A stretch of 64,000 bases of DNA from Crotalaria pallida (lineage: Eukaryota; Streptophyta; Magnoliopsida; Fabales; Fabaceae): positions 89,919,001-89,983,000 of the forward strand of contig CM075656.1 of NCBI GenBank assembly GCA_037953625.1, in the 5' to 3' direction. Below, one piece after another: positions 46,879 to 58,571 of this stretch (position 1 is the stretch's first letter; each line of letters begins with the position of its first letter). The notes beneath the pieces were generated by a model, which saw nothing but the letters and a program-made list of their open reading frames with translations, ran no database searches and had not been told where the DNA came from. Made by a program: the position numbers and the translations under genes.

Positions 46879-47426
46879 TAAGGTTGTCAAACTTGCGATT
46901 TAACTGGTAAACAAAATTTTCAACTTTTCACTAAACTTGTGCAAACTCGGGTAAACAGCAGTGGTCTTACGGATATTTGAATTTTCTTGAGCTTTTACTT
47001 CTCAAAACAAAATTTTCACCGTCGGATGTCAAGATAAACGAGTTAGGAAGCGTATATAAAAATTTGAGCACGATCTAACGGTTAACAAAGAGGATACTGA
47101 TCAATCTTTGAACGATATTTTCACTAAAATAACACTATAACCACTATTTTTACTTAACTAACCACTTAAATCATAAAACCAGGTTGTTGTTAAGTTGATT
47201 TGCTAATATTATTTATTGGGTTCTTATATGCTATAGCAACATTTAAATATTTATGTTTAATTTTTAGAGTAAAAACTATGAAATGGAAGCTATGAAAGTT
47301 ATCTATAGGTTAATTTTAAAATAAGTGGACTCGAGGTAAACTCGTACGAGTTTATGAGTCGAGTTCACGAATCGAGTTTACCTTGACCCCACGAGTTTAT
47401 GTAAACTCGCGAGTTTGACAACCTTG
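46879..47426. mobile_element. Non-autonomous hAT-like element
   Basis: Termini TAAGGTTGTCAAACT and (inverse) CAAGGTTGTCAAACT, with 8-bp flanks CCCCTAGT and CCCCCAGT (one mismatch). The right subterminal region has repeated GTAAACTCG / CGAGTTTAC units. No transposase. Confidence 0.7.
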
Positions 47427-47576
47427 CCCCCAGTGCTTCGACATACTGGATTGACATTAGAATATTTAATTTAAAATTTTTTAAACCAGAGATGAAACCT
47501 CATTCTATAAGCAGCTAACTAATTTCTTTTGGATATATGGATGCTTCTTCCAGCAAATACTCCCTAGTCCCTCCGA

Positions 47577-47836
47577 TCTTATTTATAAGATCTTTTGAGG
47601 TTTTTCACTCCATCAAGGAAAGTGGATAAATTTGTTAGTGGCATTGGAAATTTGAAAATTTGATATACATTTTCAAAACTATCCCTATAATTATTATTGG
47701 AACTCTAAAAAGTGTGATTTTATATGGGTGATAGCGAAAAGAAATAATTAAATGCTATTGAAAATTGAAAAGGAATCTTATAAATAGGACTAAAATAAAA
47801 ACCCCAAAAGAATCTTATAAATAGGACCGGAAAGAG
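47577..47836. mobile_element. Stowaway-like MITE, type B
   Basis: Left GTCCCTCCGATCTTATTTAT and right ATAAATAGGACCGGAAAGAG, TA on both sides. The core AAGGAAAGTGGATAAATTTG is shared with 37433 and 61042. Confidence 0.85.
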
Positions 47837-48209
47837 TATATTTCACAATAATTGAACTTTTTAACCTCTGATTTGGTACGATAACTAAAAATCTAACTTT
47901 GACCTTACATCACATACTCAACCCCTTATTATACATTATAATGTTTTATTTTTTAATTCTAGTACGTGAAACCTCTCCAGGCCAATTATAATTAGCCAAG
48001 TAGTAAAATTAAAAAAAAATAAAGTAAATAGGTAGTTATTTGTATTATGTGTAAGATAATAACTGATTTGGGTCACAGCTGGCTTGGTGGTCGATAACCA
48101 ACTAATAATTTCTCCAATTTTATTTTTTTTTTTACTCTTGTCTCGTTTTGATTTGATTATGGTTTGTAGGTGGAGGTTAACTTAGTATCATCCTTGTGCT
48201 TCTATTGTC

Positions 48210-48461
48210 CAGTATATCAAGGCGTGTCTTGCTGGGAGAAACATTATCTACTCTCACACTCTCAGGGAAGCCAATTATGTGACTGATGCTCTGGCGAATT
48301 ATGCTCATAACTGAATGTTATTTTAATAATTTTTGACATCATTCCTGATTTCCTTGTTTTGCATATGGTTGCTGATCATTCAGCAACGTCCTTCTGGAGA
48401 TTGTAGTTGTTTTGTTCTTGGGCTTTAGCCCCGCTTTGTCATAAAAAAAAAAAAAAAAAAA
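48210..48461 (+). mobile_element. 5'-truncated LINE remnant: RNase H tail, 3' UTR and poly(A)
   Basis: The frame 48210-48314 encodes the end of a plant LINE RNase H domain, with the signature LREANYVTDALANYAHN before the stop. A short 3' UTR (GGGCTTTAGCCCCGCTTTGT) and a run of 19 A (48443-48461) follow. An in-frame stop lies just upstream, so it is dead. A target duplication was not found. Confidence 0.75.
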
Positions 48462-48597
48462 GAAGAAAATGCTGATCATACTCAGTTTAATCAAAGCCTT
48501 GAACATCGGACAAGCTCAATTGGGCCGTGGGCTTAGGCGCTCTATAATCAATTGATCAAAACCCAAATCTAGCTTAAGTTGGTGAAAGTGTGGGAAT

Positions 48598-48708
48598 ATT
48601 AGTCCTCAAACCCTGTTTTTAGTCCCCAACTCCCATTTTTTTAAGGGGTTCAGTCGGAATATTTTTCGATACCCCCGAGTCGGGGTTTGGGGACTAAAAT
48701 GTTAATCG
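48598..48708. repeat. Short inverted-repeat element, TTAGTCC ends
   Basis: TTAGTCCTCAAACCC is mirrored by GGGTTTGGGGACTAA about 95 bp further on. Perhaps a very short MITE; no target duplication identified. Confidence 0.4.
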
Positions 48709-50098
48709 ATGCCCAAAAAACCTCTTTAAAACTTTCAAGAATATTTGTGAAAATAGTATATTTGATAAATAGGTATTCTTAAAGCTACAGTTTCAAATTC
48801 AAATTTTCTTTTCTTGTTTTCTTAATAATTGACATAAGACAATGGTTATATTAAACCATTTATTCTTAAATCCATTTCATTTTTCTTATAAAAATATAAA
48901 CTTTTTATGGTTTAATCTTGACTGTTGAGTTTCAAAAAAAAGAAATAAAATCTTGACTGTTGGATCTTATTTGAATAATTAATATCAAAAGATAAATATA
49001 TAAATTTTTAAGGCATTTATGCTACTTGATCATTTAAAAACTTTTAATCTTGATTGTATATTTATATTTTTATGGCAAATATTAATATTCTCACATTAAA
49101 ATACGAAGATTTTGACCGGATTTGTGAGATACAAGGAAATGAATTCTCTCAATTGAAAAAAAAAAAAAATGAGCACAGGAATTTGACCATTGAATGCAAT
49201 GCTTTTTAAAAAAATAATTGAAAATGCAGTTGTAATAAAATACTTGTTACTTGTTAGGAAGAGTACGTTTCGTCTGATCCTATCCAATTTCTGTTGGAAT
49301 CATGTATTTTGGAGTTTATAAAGCTTATACTGTATGTTGGTATTAGGAGTTGAGTGACTTTGGTTACTTGTAAAAATATTGTGTACTTTGTCTTTTAGAA
49401 GTATTTCTTATACTTCTAATTTCTATTTGGGAATAAAATTTTGTAATATCCAAAAACGAATGATCTTATCCAATTCGAGCAAAATTATCTTTTTTTTAAA
49501 GGGAAAAGGTCTATTTTATTCATAGATCAAAAAATTATCTTTGATTTATAGAAAATACTTGTAATTTAGACTAAAAAAAATGATTTTTTTTTAATTTCCT
49601 AAAAGTTGTTTATTGGAATGAATAGTTTCATCATATAAATATACATCATACAACTTTTTTTTTTCTTTTATCATCTCTCACACATGCGCCGACACACCAC
49701 TCTTCAAAATTTAAACAAGTTCATGTTTCTCAAAATGCATACGATCAAAGGTTTGATCTTGAGAACGACTGAGATACACTACTAAAAGATTAATTTTTTG
49801 CCCGTAAATGTGTAAATACCCTTAGATAATTAAAAAAAAAAATCTAACAAGTGTAAGGACATTTGATAAAGAGTTATCAATAGCAAAAAACTCTTGAAAA
49901 AAAAATAGTTTTTGATGTTTTCAAAAAAAAATTAAAAAAAATTATGTTGTTTTTCCTATTATGAAAACTCGTGTTTTGTTAATAATACTCTGAAAATAAG
50001 GTACGAAGAGATAAGGAGGAAAAGTTGTTTAAGAAAAAAAATGGTTATACTTTATAGATTTTCCTTGTCTTCCTCCCCGCTAAATTCATTAAACTACC
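48709..50098. other. Gene-free spacer
   Basis: Extremely AT-rich with many A/T homopolymers. No gene or clear element. Confidence 0.5.
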
Positions 50099-50100
50099 TA

Positions 50101-50399
50101 CTCCCTCTGCTCTGTATATAGGGTACATTCTAGAAGAAATCTTTGGTCCTATATATAGGGCACTTTATATTTCCTATGCATTATTAATTGTTTTTTCTAT
50201 TTTTTGCCCTTATTAAATGCTTTGACTTACTATGTTTTTTTGTTATTCATTAATAAATGTGAACTTTCCAAATAAAGTGGAGGGGGTAAAATTGTAATGT
50301 TACAATATATTTTCATAAAATTCACATAACTAACCACTTTCCTTGTTCCGGAGAATACGGTTAAGTATGCCCTATATATATATATAGAACCAAAGAGAG
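50101..50399. mobile_element. Stowaway-like MITE, type A
   Basis: CTCCCTCTGCTCTGTATATA at the left, inverse end TATATAGAACCAAAGAGAG, TA target copies at 50099 and 50400. Inverse orientation to the 9744 copy. Confidence 0.85.
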
Positions 50400-51301
50400 T
50401 ATCAAGTTGGTTCTAGCAATATAGAATTTTAATTTAAAAAGTTATTTTTTTAAATAACTGGAAAAAAAATCTTGGAAAAAACAAACATGATTTTTTTTAA
50501 AAGAAAAGAGTGGATTACGAAGCAAATTTGAAAATCATTTTATTCATCCTAAACTGGTTGGGAAACATGCTAAAATTGAATGTACAACTTATAAGATTTT
50601 ATTCTATTAAGCTATACATATTTAGAGCTTGTCTGGTTACACTTCTAAAAATCAATTTTGACCCAAAATTACATTGGAGCAAAAATAACTATTAGTAGCG
50701 TTGACATTCCAGAATTGATTCTGAGTTAATTCTATGCACAACCAAACATGCACTTAGATTCTCATATCAATTAGAAGCCATTGGACTCGCTTTTCCTTCA
50801 TTGCGCTTCAGTTACGCATGTTGTTTTCCCAACACAATGCACCTAAAATTCTTAGCATTTTTAAATGGAGTTAGACTAACTATATTTTATTATTTTATTT
50901 TTTTTTTGGTGAACAGACTAACAATATTTTATTTGACTCGCAATGTTTGCCTTTATTTAGCATTTGGCTTGCTAAGGTATCAAGCATGAAGAAATTTCAA
51001 AGCCCATCAAACATTCAGAACAATTGCAGAGTGATGACATTTGTTCTTGTGGAACCCATAAAGTCAGCTCCATTCTCTCTTGTTCAATCATACTACATGC
51101 ATGATAAAGGAATTAAAATTATATAGTAATTGCCTATTAAGATTATATAGTATTGCGAACAAATTAAGAAAATCTTTCCATATCTTGGTTAGGTACCAAA
51201 TTATTGTCAACACATACATCTAGATTGACTTGATAGTGGATAGATGCTACAATATTCATGCACTTAAATATAATAATAAACAGTAATAACAAATAACAAT
51301 A

Positions 51302-51338
<37 letters not shown>
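51302..51338. repeat. (AAT)n microsatellite
   Basis: About 12 AAT units followed by short TA and TTATTATT sequence. Confidence 0.95.
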
Positions 51339-51374
51339 TATATGTAGTGTTATTATTATTGTCATTATTACATA

Positions 51375-51615
51375 CTCCCTCCGTCCCAAAAAAGTTAGTA
51401 ATATTTTGAAAATTCAACAAAAATAAGGAAACATGCTATTAATGCATTGTCCCCCAAATCAACCAATTACCAAAGCAAGTATTTAATACATGCTTCCTCA
51501 ATTAACCAATCATAGAATATACAATACAATTTCAATTTTTTTTATTCACTATTTTAACTTTGATTTGGGACAAAAAAATCTCATGTTTTTTACTAACTTT
51601 ATGGGACGGAGGGAG
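51375..51615. mobile_element. Stowaway-like MITE, type D (241 bp)
   Basis: CTCCCTCCGTCCCAAAAAAG at the left and inverse TTTATGGGACGGAGGGAG at the right, TA at each side. The core AACATGCTATTAATGCATTG is unrelated to types A-C. Confidence 0.92.
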
Positions 51616-51880
51616 TATAATATACCACCTCCCTTCAAAAAGATGATAACAAAATACTCTCTCCGACTTGAAATATAAGCAACAAAAAACATCATTCACT
51701 TGATTTAAAATATAAGCAAAACTAACCAACTTTCTTAAATTTTATTTAACTTCCAATGCTACTTTTCTAAAACATCCCTAGAAAATTGTTATCTTATTTA
51801 ATTTTTATTTCACTCCCAATGCAACTTTCCTAAAATACCTCTATCTTTTTATAAATTTGAGAAAATTAAATACAATCAAC

Positions 51881-53904
51881 TAGGGGTGTAATGGTCCGGT
51901 CCGATCTTTAGTGGACTTTAGGGACCGGATCATTTAAATTACCGTGGTCCGATCCGATCCGAAAGTTTTTCACATGCAAAGATCGGACCGGACAGAAACG
52001 GTCCTCACCGCTTCGGTCCAATCCGGTCCGATTTATTTAGACCATAATAATAAAAACCTTAATCTTGATAATTTCAATGTATGTAGACAGCCCTGTATAT
52101 GTAAGTTAACCTTAATCTTTAGAAAGGAAATGTCATTTTCTATTTTAATGCAGACTGAAAAACCTTAATCGATCTTAATAACAATCAAAAAATTAATAGC
52201 TCAACCTTTAACTTACTCCATACCCAAACTTTAACTTACTCTAACAATTAATTAAAATAACTAAAAAGGTAAAAATTACCCAACCTGAAAGTGAAAACTG
52301 AGACCCAAAATCGTGGCAGCGGCTGGTGGCGAGCAGACGGTGGCTGAGGGAGAGAGAAATCGGAGCGTGAGCCTGAGGGACCGTGAGCGTGAGGGAGAGA
52401 GAGAGAGACGGTAGAGCAGATAGAGAACCACGACGGAGCAAATGGAGAACAGGACCGGAGCATCGAGAGCGAACGGAGAGAGAGCGAACGGGAACGGAGG
52501 GAGAGCGAGAACGGATGGAGGCATAGGGTGTAACATCCCTGGCAGACAAATGGATTGCGACTGTCCCCACATACCAACACGGGTCTTTTCAGCATGCTTT
52601 GTCCTCACTTGCACGCTTCCCGGGAAATTTCCCAGGAGGTCACCCATCCTAGAATTACCCCAAGTCAAGCACGCTTAACCATGGAGTTCTTATGTGATGG
52701 ACTACCAAAAAGAAGATGCATCTTGTTTATATGGGTAGTACAAATCAATTCATTTAAGCCTTCCTGTACTATGTAGTCCCATACCTACACAGTCTCAGGA
52801 TCATCCTCTCATTCCGGTGCGTCGGTTCATTCATGTACCCCTCCCTTAGAAGCCTGCCAGGAGCCGCTCCTTGTCCGTGCCTCTTGCACCGGCGATCACT
52901 CCCCGCCCTCATCAGCCCGGGTCTTACATGTCCACCAGCTTCCGCCTGGTTCGTCCCTGAACCACACCGTACTGGGAGAGGAGCCGCTCTGATACCATTT
53001 GTAACATCCCTGGCAGGCAAATGGATTGCGACTGTCCCCACATACCAACACGGGTCTTTTCGGCGTGCTTTGTCCTCACTCGCACACTTCCCGGGAAAAC
53101 TTCCCAGGAGGTCACCCATCATAGAATTACCCCAAGTCAAACACGCTTAACCATGGAGTTCTTATGTGATGGGCTACCGAAAAGAAGATGCATCTTGTTT
53201 ATATGGGTAGTACAAATCAATTCATTTAAACCTTCCTGTACTATGTAGTCTCATACCTACACAGTCTCAGGATCATCCTCTCATTCCGGTGCGTCGGTTC
53301 ATTCATGTACCCCTCCCTTAGAAGCCTGCCAGGAGCCGCTCCTTGTTCGTGCCTCTTGCACCGGCGATCACTCCCCGCCCTCATCAGCCCGGGTCTTACA
53401 TAGGGCGGTGGGAGGCGGAGGGCTGCGGTAGGAGGGTTGTTCCTAGGGTTTGGTGGCTGTGAGAGAGAGTTGAGAAGTGAGGCTGTGTGTTTTTGAGAAG
53501 TGAGGCCATGAGATTTGAGATTTGACATTTGAGTGGAGGCCGTGTGTTTTTTATTTTATAATGTTTGAACCACCGGTCTGGTCCGGTCTTTGCGGTCCCA
53601 AAGTCTGTGAGACCGTGGATCAGACCACAGCATAACGGTCTTGAGATTTTTAGACCGGATCGGACCACGAAATCAGATTGGACCATATTTTTTAGCTCGA
53701 TCCGGCCGATCTCGCGGTCCGGACGTCCAATGACAACCCAGCACCAACAATCTGCTTCTCAATAAAGACAGTTCCACTCCCAAACCTACCAGCAATCTCA
53801 AGTTCAGAGTCAACCACCTCCACAGCAAGACTCCTGTGCTCCACTCCAATTAGGGCAACAAAATAAATATCCTTCATCCCAACACCAGATCACTTACACC
53901 CCTA
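51881..53904. mobile_element. Non-autonomous hAT-like element, GGTCCGGTCC subterminal repeats
   Basis: Perfect 11-bp termini TAGGGGTGTAA / TTACACCCCTA with an 8-bp target duplication CAATCAAC (51873-51880, 53905-53912). The 23016 MITE gives the empty site. Subterminal zones are full of GGTCCGGTCCG and its inverse. The interior is GC-richer, with long fortuitous open frames on both strands, and is itself interrupted by the Cassandra-like TRIM. No transposase found. Confidence 0.88.
52529..53400 (-). mobile_element. Cassandra-like TRIM with 5S rRNA-derived LTR domain
   Basis: Minus-strand element. 5' LTR 53400-53000 and 3' LTR 52928-52529, each about 400 bp, begin TGTAAGACCCGGGCTGATGA and end GGGATGTTACA. 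The 71-bp interior carries the primer-binding site AATGGTATCAGAGC (complement of 52986-52999). Perfect TAGGG flanks (52524-52528, 53401-53405). Each LTR holds a stretch close to the 3' half of 5S rRNA: GAACTCCATGGTTAAGCGTG and AGGATGGGTGACCTCCTGGG (complement of 52631-52691; 53103-53163 in the other LTR). These cover the pol III A-box and C-box regions. LTRs differ at about a dozen sites plus one indel. The 5S-bearing LTR is the diagnostic feature of Cassandra elements. Confidence 0.93.
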
Positions 53905-54306
53905 CAATCAACTGACCTCCTTAATAAGCGTAAAATTAGTTATTTTTGCTTATAATTTGAGCCGGAAGGGGTAAAAAATAATTAATTATAAAATTATCTA
54001 TCTTTTTAAGACGGATAGAGAATATTTTTTATAAGTTTTGCAATACGTTGTCACAAAGAGATATTAAAAAAATATAAAAATTTTAATTCATGTGAAAATT
54101 TTGTATTGTATAAATTTACTATACCTTCATTTTACTTGACCTATTTCTTTCTAAATATTCACAAGTGCACCGAATAAATTTGTTACTAATAACAATATTT
54201 TGCAACCCGGAATTGTGGACTTTAAAGAAAGACATCAAAAGTTATATATCAAAATTTTGAATTCTTATACTAATAAGTTATATATGCATTATATATGCAT
54301 TCTATA

Positions 54307-55676
54307 TAGGGGTGAGCATTGGACGGGTTGGGACGGGTTGGGCTTGACCCTTACCCGTCCCGAAATGTTGCATGGGTCATTTTTTCAACCCGAACCCGTC
54401 CCAATTGGAGAGGGACAAGATAAGGACGAGTCCTAATAGGGACGAGTCCGGGTTCACCCGGGGGACGGATCAATCACATTAAAAAAATCTCAAACCATTC
54501 AAATTTTGAAATTTTTATAATCTTTCTAAAATTCTATAAATAGTCACATGAAGTATAATAACATTAATATAATTCCTTCAACAACAAAAAAGTATAAACT
54601 ATAATTCGTTACTCACAGAAAAATTCGCCTTTGTTGATCGATCCTACACCATGCATATTCCGTCCATCCTTTTAGTAAAGAATCAACAAATTCATTTATC
54701 ATTATAGCACTAGAAAAACAAATAGTTCAATAATACTACAAAAACAAATCCATTTATCTACAAATCCATTTATCGACAAATCCATTAATCATTACAAAAA
54801 TCCATAATAATACTACAAAAACAAATAGTTCAATATACTAGAAAGATAATCCATAATAATAAAAAAAATAAGTAAATAATCAGTAAATCATTCAAATAAT
54901 CAGTAAATCAATTAAATAATCAGTAAATCAATTAAAAAAATAATCAGTAAATCAATTAAATAATCAGTAAATCAATTAAAAGATTACTAAATAATCAATA
55001 TTTAGTAAATCAATTAAAAAAAATACCTTGCTTCACGACGACGGCGAGCAGCGTGCAGGGTGTCACGACAGCGGCGAGCAGCGTGTCAGCGACGAGGAGT
55101 GGGAAGAACAGGGACGACAGCGGCGACGTCTTCTCTGCGGCGGCCGACGAGCGAACAGAGCTTCTCGCAGAGATCGACAGCGACGAGCGACGAGATCGAC
55201 AGCTGCTCGCAAAGCTTAAGCAGTACCTCCTCCTCTGCGACGCGTGAACAGGAGCCAGCAGCCAGCAGCCACGAGCGACGACCGGCGGCCAGATGGTGGC
55301 GGCGTAGCGCTGTCGGGTGAGACCGTGAGAGAGTGTGCGCTGTCGGGGAGAGAGTGAGAGAGTAAGAAAGAAGTGAGAAGAATTAGGGTAGAAAGAGTAT
55401 CAGATAGGGATAATGGTAACTAATAAAAAAAATAACTAATAAAAAAATGGAAATAATTAATAAATATATAAAATATAATAAAAAATATAATAGGGTATAT
55501 TCCGGGCCGGGTCCGGGTGACCCGGCCATAAACCCGAACCCGCCCCTATATGGGACGGGTCTGTCCACTTTAATCACGGGTTTGTCCCTCAACGTTCACG
55601 CGTTCGGGTTTGGCCCGACCCGACCTCGTCGGGTTGGGACGGGTCTCCGGGTCGGGACGGGTCATGCTCTCCTCTA
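54307..55676. mobile_element. Non-autonomous hAT-like element, GACGGGT subterminal repeats
   Basis: Ends TAGGGGTGAGCAT and (inverse) TAGAGGAGAGCAT, flanked by ATTCTATA and ATTCTACA (54299-54306, 55677-55684). Subterminal zones are rich in GGGACGGGT and its inverse. A GC-rich interior near 55030-55330 (CGGCGAGCAGCGTG repeated) stands out from the AT-rich rest and could be captured sequence; it is not recognised. Confidence 0.78.
54880..55018. repeat. Tandem repeat, unit AATAATCAGTAAATCAATTA
   Basis: Five to six imperfect head-to-tail copies of a 20-bp unit inside the second hAT element. Confidence 0.85.
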
Positions 55677-55684
55677 ATTCTACA

Positions 55685-56024
55685 CATACTTTAACCAAGA
55701 AGCTCAAATAATTCAATATTTCAATCGGTAGTTCTCTAAAACAAATTATGACCTATTAATTTCTTAAATTAATTAATTAGTTAACTTTTTATTATATTTA
55801 AATAAATAGAAGTATGTTTTTTTTTTATATTTCAAATCAAAGGTAGTATATCTTAGTCTTATTATAAAAAAAATAATAATAATCTCATTGTATTTGCCGC
55901 TACCCCACCCAACAATCATTTTTCCAAGGATCCAAACATATGAACCCCAAATATTTAGTGTGATATGAGAAATTTTTGAAATTTAATATATAATAATAAG
56001 ATATTGGATACGGTAACATTTATG

Positions 56025-56066
<42 letters not shown>

Positions 56067-57030
56067 ATATTGTAATTATGCAATAAGAAAATATTTGTGA
56101 TTATAGCAAAACAAACATGTTTTTGTTACATCATATATTCATATGTAATGAAAGCCGTATCACTATATTTATAATGTTATCTCAAGATGAGGTGATTTCT
56201 ATTTTGTTTATTTTATTATTGTTGATATATTCTTATTAGTAATTGTGTTAAGAAGTTGTATTTTTAATTTAAATAACCAATTTTTAAACATTTCAGTTGG
56301 TTATTTATTTAATAAAAATGAAGTGTTACATAATTTGCAAGAAAAAATCAATTATAACTAAATTTATTTAAAGTTATTATTATTTGAGACTCTAGAAAAC
56401 CTTGAAGTTCAAAGCAAAATAAACCCATAGAATATCAGGTTCATTGGTCCACACGTTTAGGACGGTAACACTTTAAAATATGCAACATGAGTAGTATAAA
56501 AAGATAAAAGATTTTTTTTTAATTTAATTTTTTAAAAAAGAAGGATAAAAGGGAACATGCAACATATGGGTTTGACGCCAAGGAACCCCATTTAGCAGCC
56601 AGCATTGATATTGATACGGTACTATTTTTTCTTTGTAAGATGCTACTTATTGCTACGTTACGCTTTTCTATTTTTTCTTTGTGAAAGGAAAACCATATTT
56701 TTAATTGGTGGCCACACAGAAGCGAACACATGTGAATGCCAGAAGCAAATTTTAAGTTCCTAGTCCAAGTCAATGAGTGGGCAAGTGGACACGTGTTAGT
56801 CACATGATCAATGTTGTGGGACCATTCACCATGGTCTCTTATTCGATCTGTCTTCTAAATGCTCACCATTACGATTTCTTTGTTCACACGTGTAGGACAT
56901 ATCTTCATGGCTGCTGATGATGAAGAGTGCCGAGTAGGAAAATGGTACGGATAAGGATGGTTCAAGGAAGATTGAAGAGAAATTCAATACTGTACTCCAC
57001 TAACAGCCAACTCTGACGTGTTAGTATTAA
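55685..57030. other. Gene-free spacer with (TA)n at 56027-56064
   Basis: The block at 56700-56980 is less AT-rich and unique-looking (GTGGACACGTGTTAGTCACA) but contains no supported gene. Confidence 0.5.
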
Positions 57031-57039
57031 TTTATTATT

Positions 57040-57312
57040 ATTATTTTTTTTTTATTGGGTGAAGCCTGCAATTTAGGCTGATTGTTTGTTGTGCGGCCGT
57101 GTGGGGCATCCTTCAACCACTTTCTTCGGAAATTGCTTTTCTTTTGTACATCAATCGGTCTCGTATCTACTTTATGCAGAATTTGACTCATTCGGTCTGA
57201 TTCAACTGAGCTCGTATTCAGCAATAGGGATCTCCTAAGAGAGTTGCTTTATACCCAAGACTCGAACTCGAGAGCAGTTAGTTAAGAGATTAATTGAGCT
57301 GCTACTTAAGCA
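57040..57312 (-). mobile_element. Probable tRNA-derived SINE (family 7), minus strand
   Basis: Read on the minus strand it has a B-box-like CGAGTTCGAGTCTTGGG, a 200-bp body and an A-rich end (plus-strand T run at 57033-57054). Target duplication not resolved. Confidence 0.5.
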
Positions 57313-58270
57313 TCCCCTCAATCTTCTGAAATTGCTTTTCTAAACTTCAAATTTATGCACTTTTCTTTTACAGTTTTATGGGTCATGAAGGCAGTTGGTT
57401 GCTTTAAGAAATAAGTCCTCCAAATTTATGTAAAAAAACATATTTTTTACTTAAAATAAAAAAAAATATTTTAAATTTTATTTCGTTATCGATGTTACTT
57501 TTCTAAAATATTATTAAAAATGATTATTTAATATAATTCTTATTTTATTTTCTATGCTACTTTCTTTAAATATCTCCTTTTTTTAATAATTTTTTAAAAA
57601 TTAAATACAATCAACTAACTTTTAATAAACTTGATTTAATATTTTTTTTTATATTTCAAAATACTCCACACGGTCTTAAAATATTAAAAAATAATAATTA
57701 CATACTTATTAAAGATATTAGTTAATTATATATACTTTTAATAAATTTATAAAAAAAATAGAGACAATTTAGGAAAATAGTATTAAAAATGAAACAAAAC
57801 TTAAATAAAATAATAACTTTTTAGAGATATTTATGAAAATAGCATTGAAAATAAAACAACATTTAAGAAGTAAATTAACTTTCTTCTTATATTTAAAAAA
57901 AAATGTTATTTTTCTTATATTACAATCGCTAGAAAGTACTCCATTTATTTCTTAAATTTTCGTGTACGTTTTTTTTTTCCTTTATTTTTATCTTTTTACT
58001 TCATTATTGGTTTATAAATACTAATACTTTTTCAAGTCTCTAATATATATAAAAAAATAACATATTTATCTTAGTCTTAAATATATAAAAAATGACTAAC
58101 TTTTCAATAGGATTATTCCTAAAATATTTACAACTTTTCTAAAGTAACTCTTTTTTTATCAATTTGATAAAATTATATGCACTCAACTAACTTCTTTAAT
58201 AAATATTAAATTAATTTTTTACTTTTATTATTTTTCTTATTAATTAAGTGACAACAGAGTTGTAAAAATA
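57313..58270. other. Gene-free AT-rich spacer with decayed MITEs
   Basis: Fragments of the ATATAAGCAA-type MITE (AATTAAATACAATCAACTAA near 57600) are visible. No gene. Confidence 0.5.
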
Positions 58271-58273
58271 GTA

Positions 58274-58569
58274 TTCCCTCTGTCCTTTAATATAAGTCAC
58301 TTTTACCTAATTCATGCAGCTTAAAAAAGTAATTATTACTCTCAAATTTATCAAAAAAATATGTTGTTATTCCAAAGTTACCCATATTTAAAACTTTACA
58401 ACTTTATTCATTTCTCTCTATTGTAATTATTACCATATCACCCATGTGTAATTATGAGGGGTGTATTTGGAATAAACTTTTTAATACTACCTAAATATTC
58501 TAAAATGACTTATAAAAAAGGACACCGATTCTACCAAAATGATGCCCTTGTAATAAGGGATGGAGGGAG
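58274..58569. mobile_element. Stowaway-like MITE, type E (about 296 bp)
   Basis: TTCCCTCTGTCCTTTAATAT at the left and inverse ending ATGGAGGGAG at the right, TA on both sides. The right TA is shared with the next element. Confidence 0.85.
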
Positions 58570-58571
58570 TA

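Larger units (their letters stand above)
51657..53971. mobile_element. MITE, ATATAAGCAA family, split by a hAT element
   Basis: Left part 51657-51880 (CTCTCCGACTTGAAATATAAGC) and right part 53913-53971 (TTGCTTATAATTTGAGCCGGAAG) together match the uninterrupted copy at 23016-23307. TA flanks both ends. Confidence 0.85.

Noticed and set aside
52241..52668. Several long minus-strand frames rich in Ser/Leu/Pro
   Set aside because: They lie in the GC-rich interior of the hAT element and cross into the TRIM LTR; composition is that of GA/CT-rich repeats.
52769..53248. Paired similar frames on both strands
   Set aside because: They are the two LTRs of the Cassandra-like TRIM read in several frames; TRIMs have no genes.
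55028..55320. Arg/Ser/Ala-rich frames in three registers
   Set aside because: Open in all frames because of CGACGAGCG-type GC repeats inside a hAT element; no recognisable protein.
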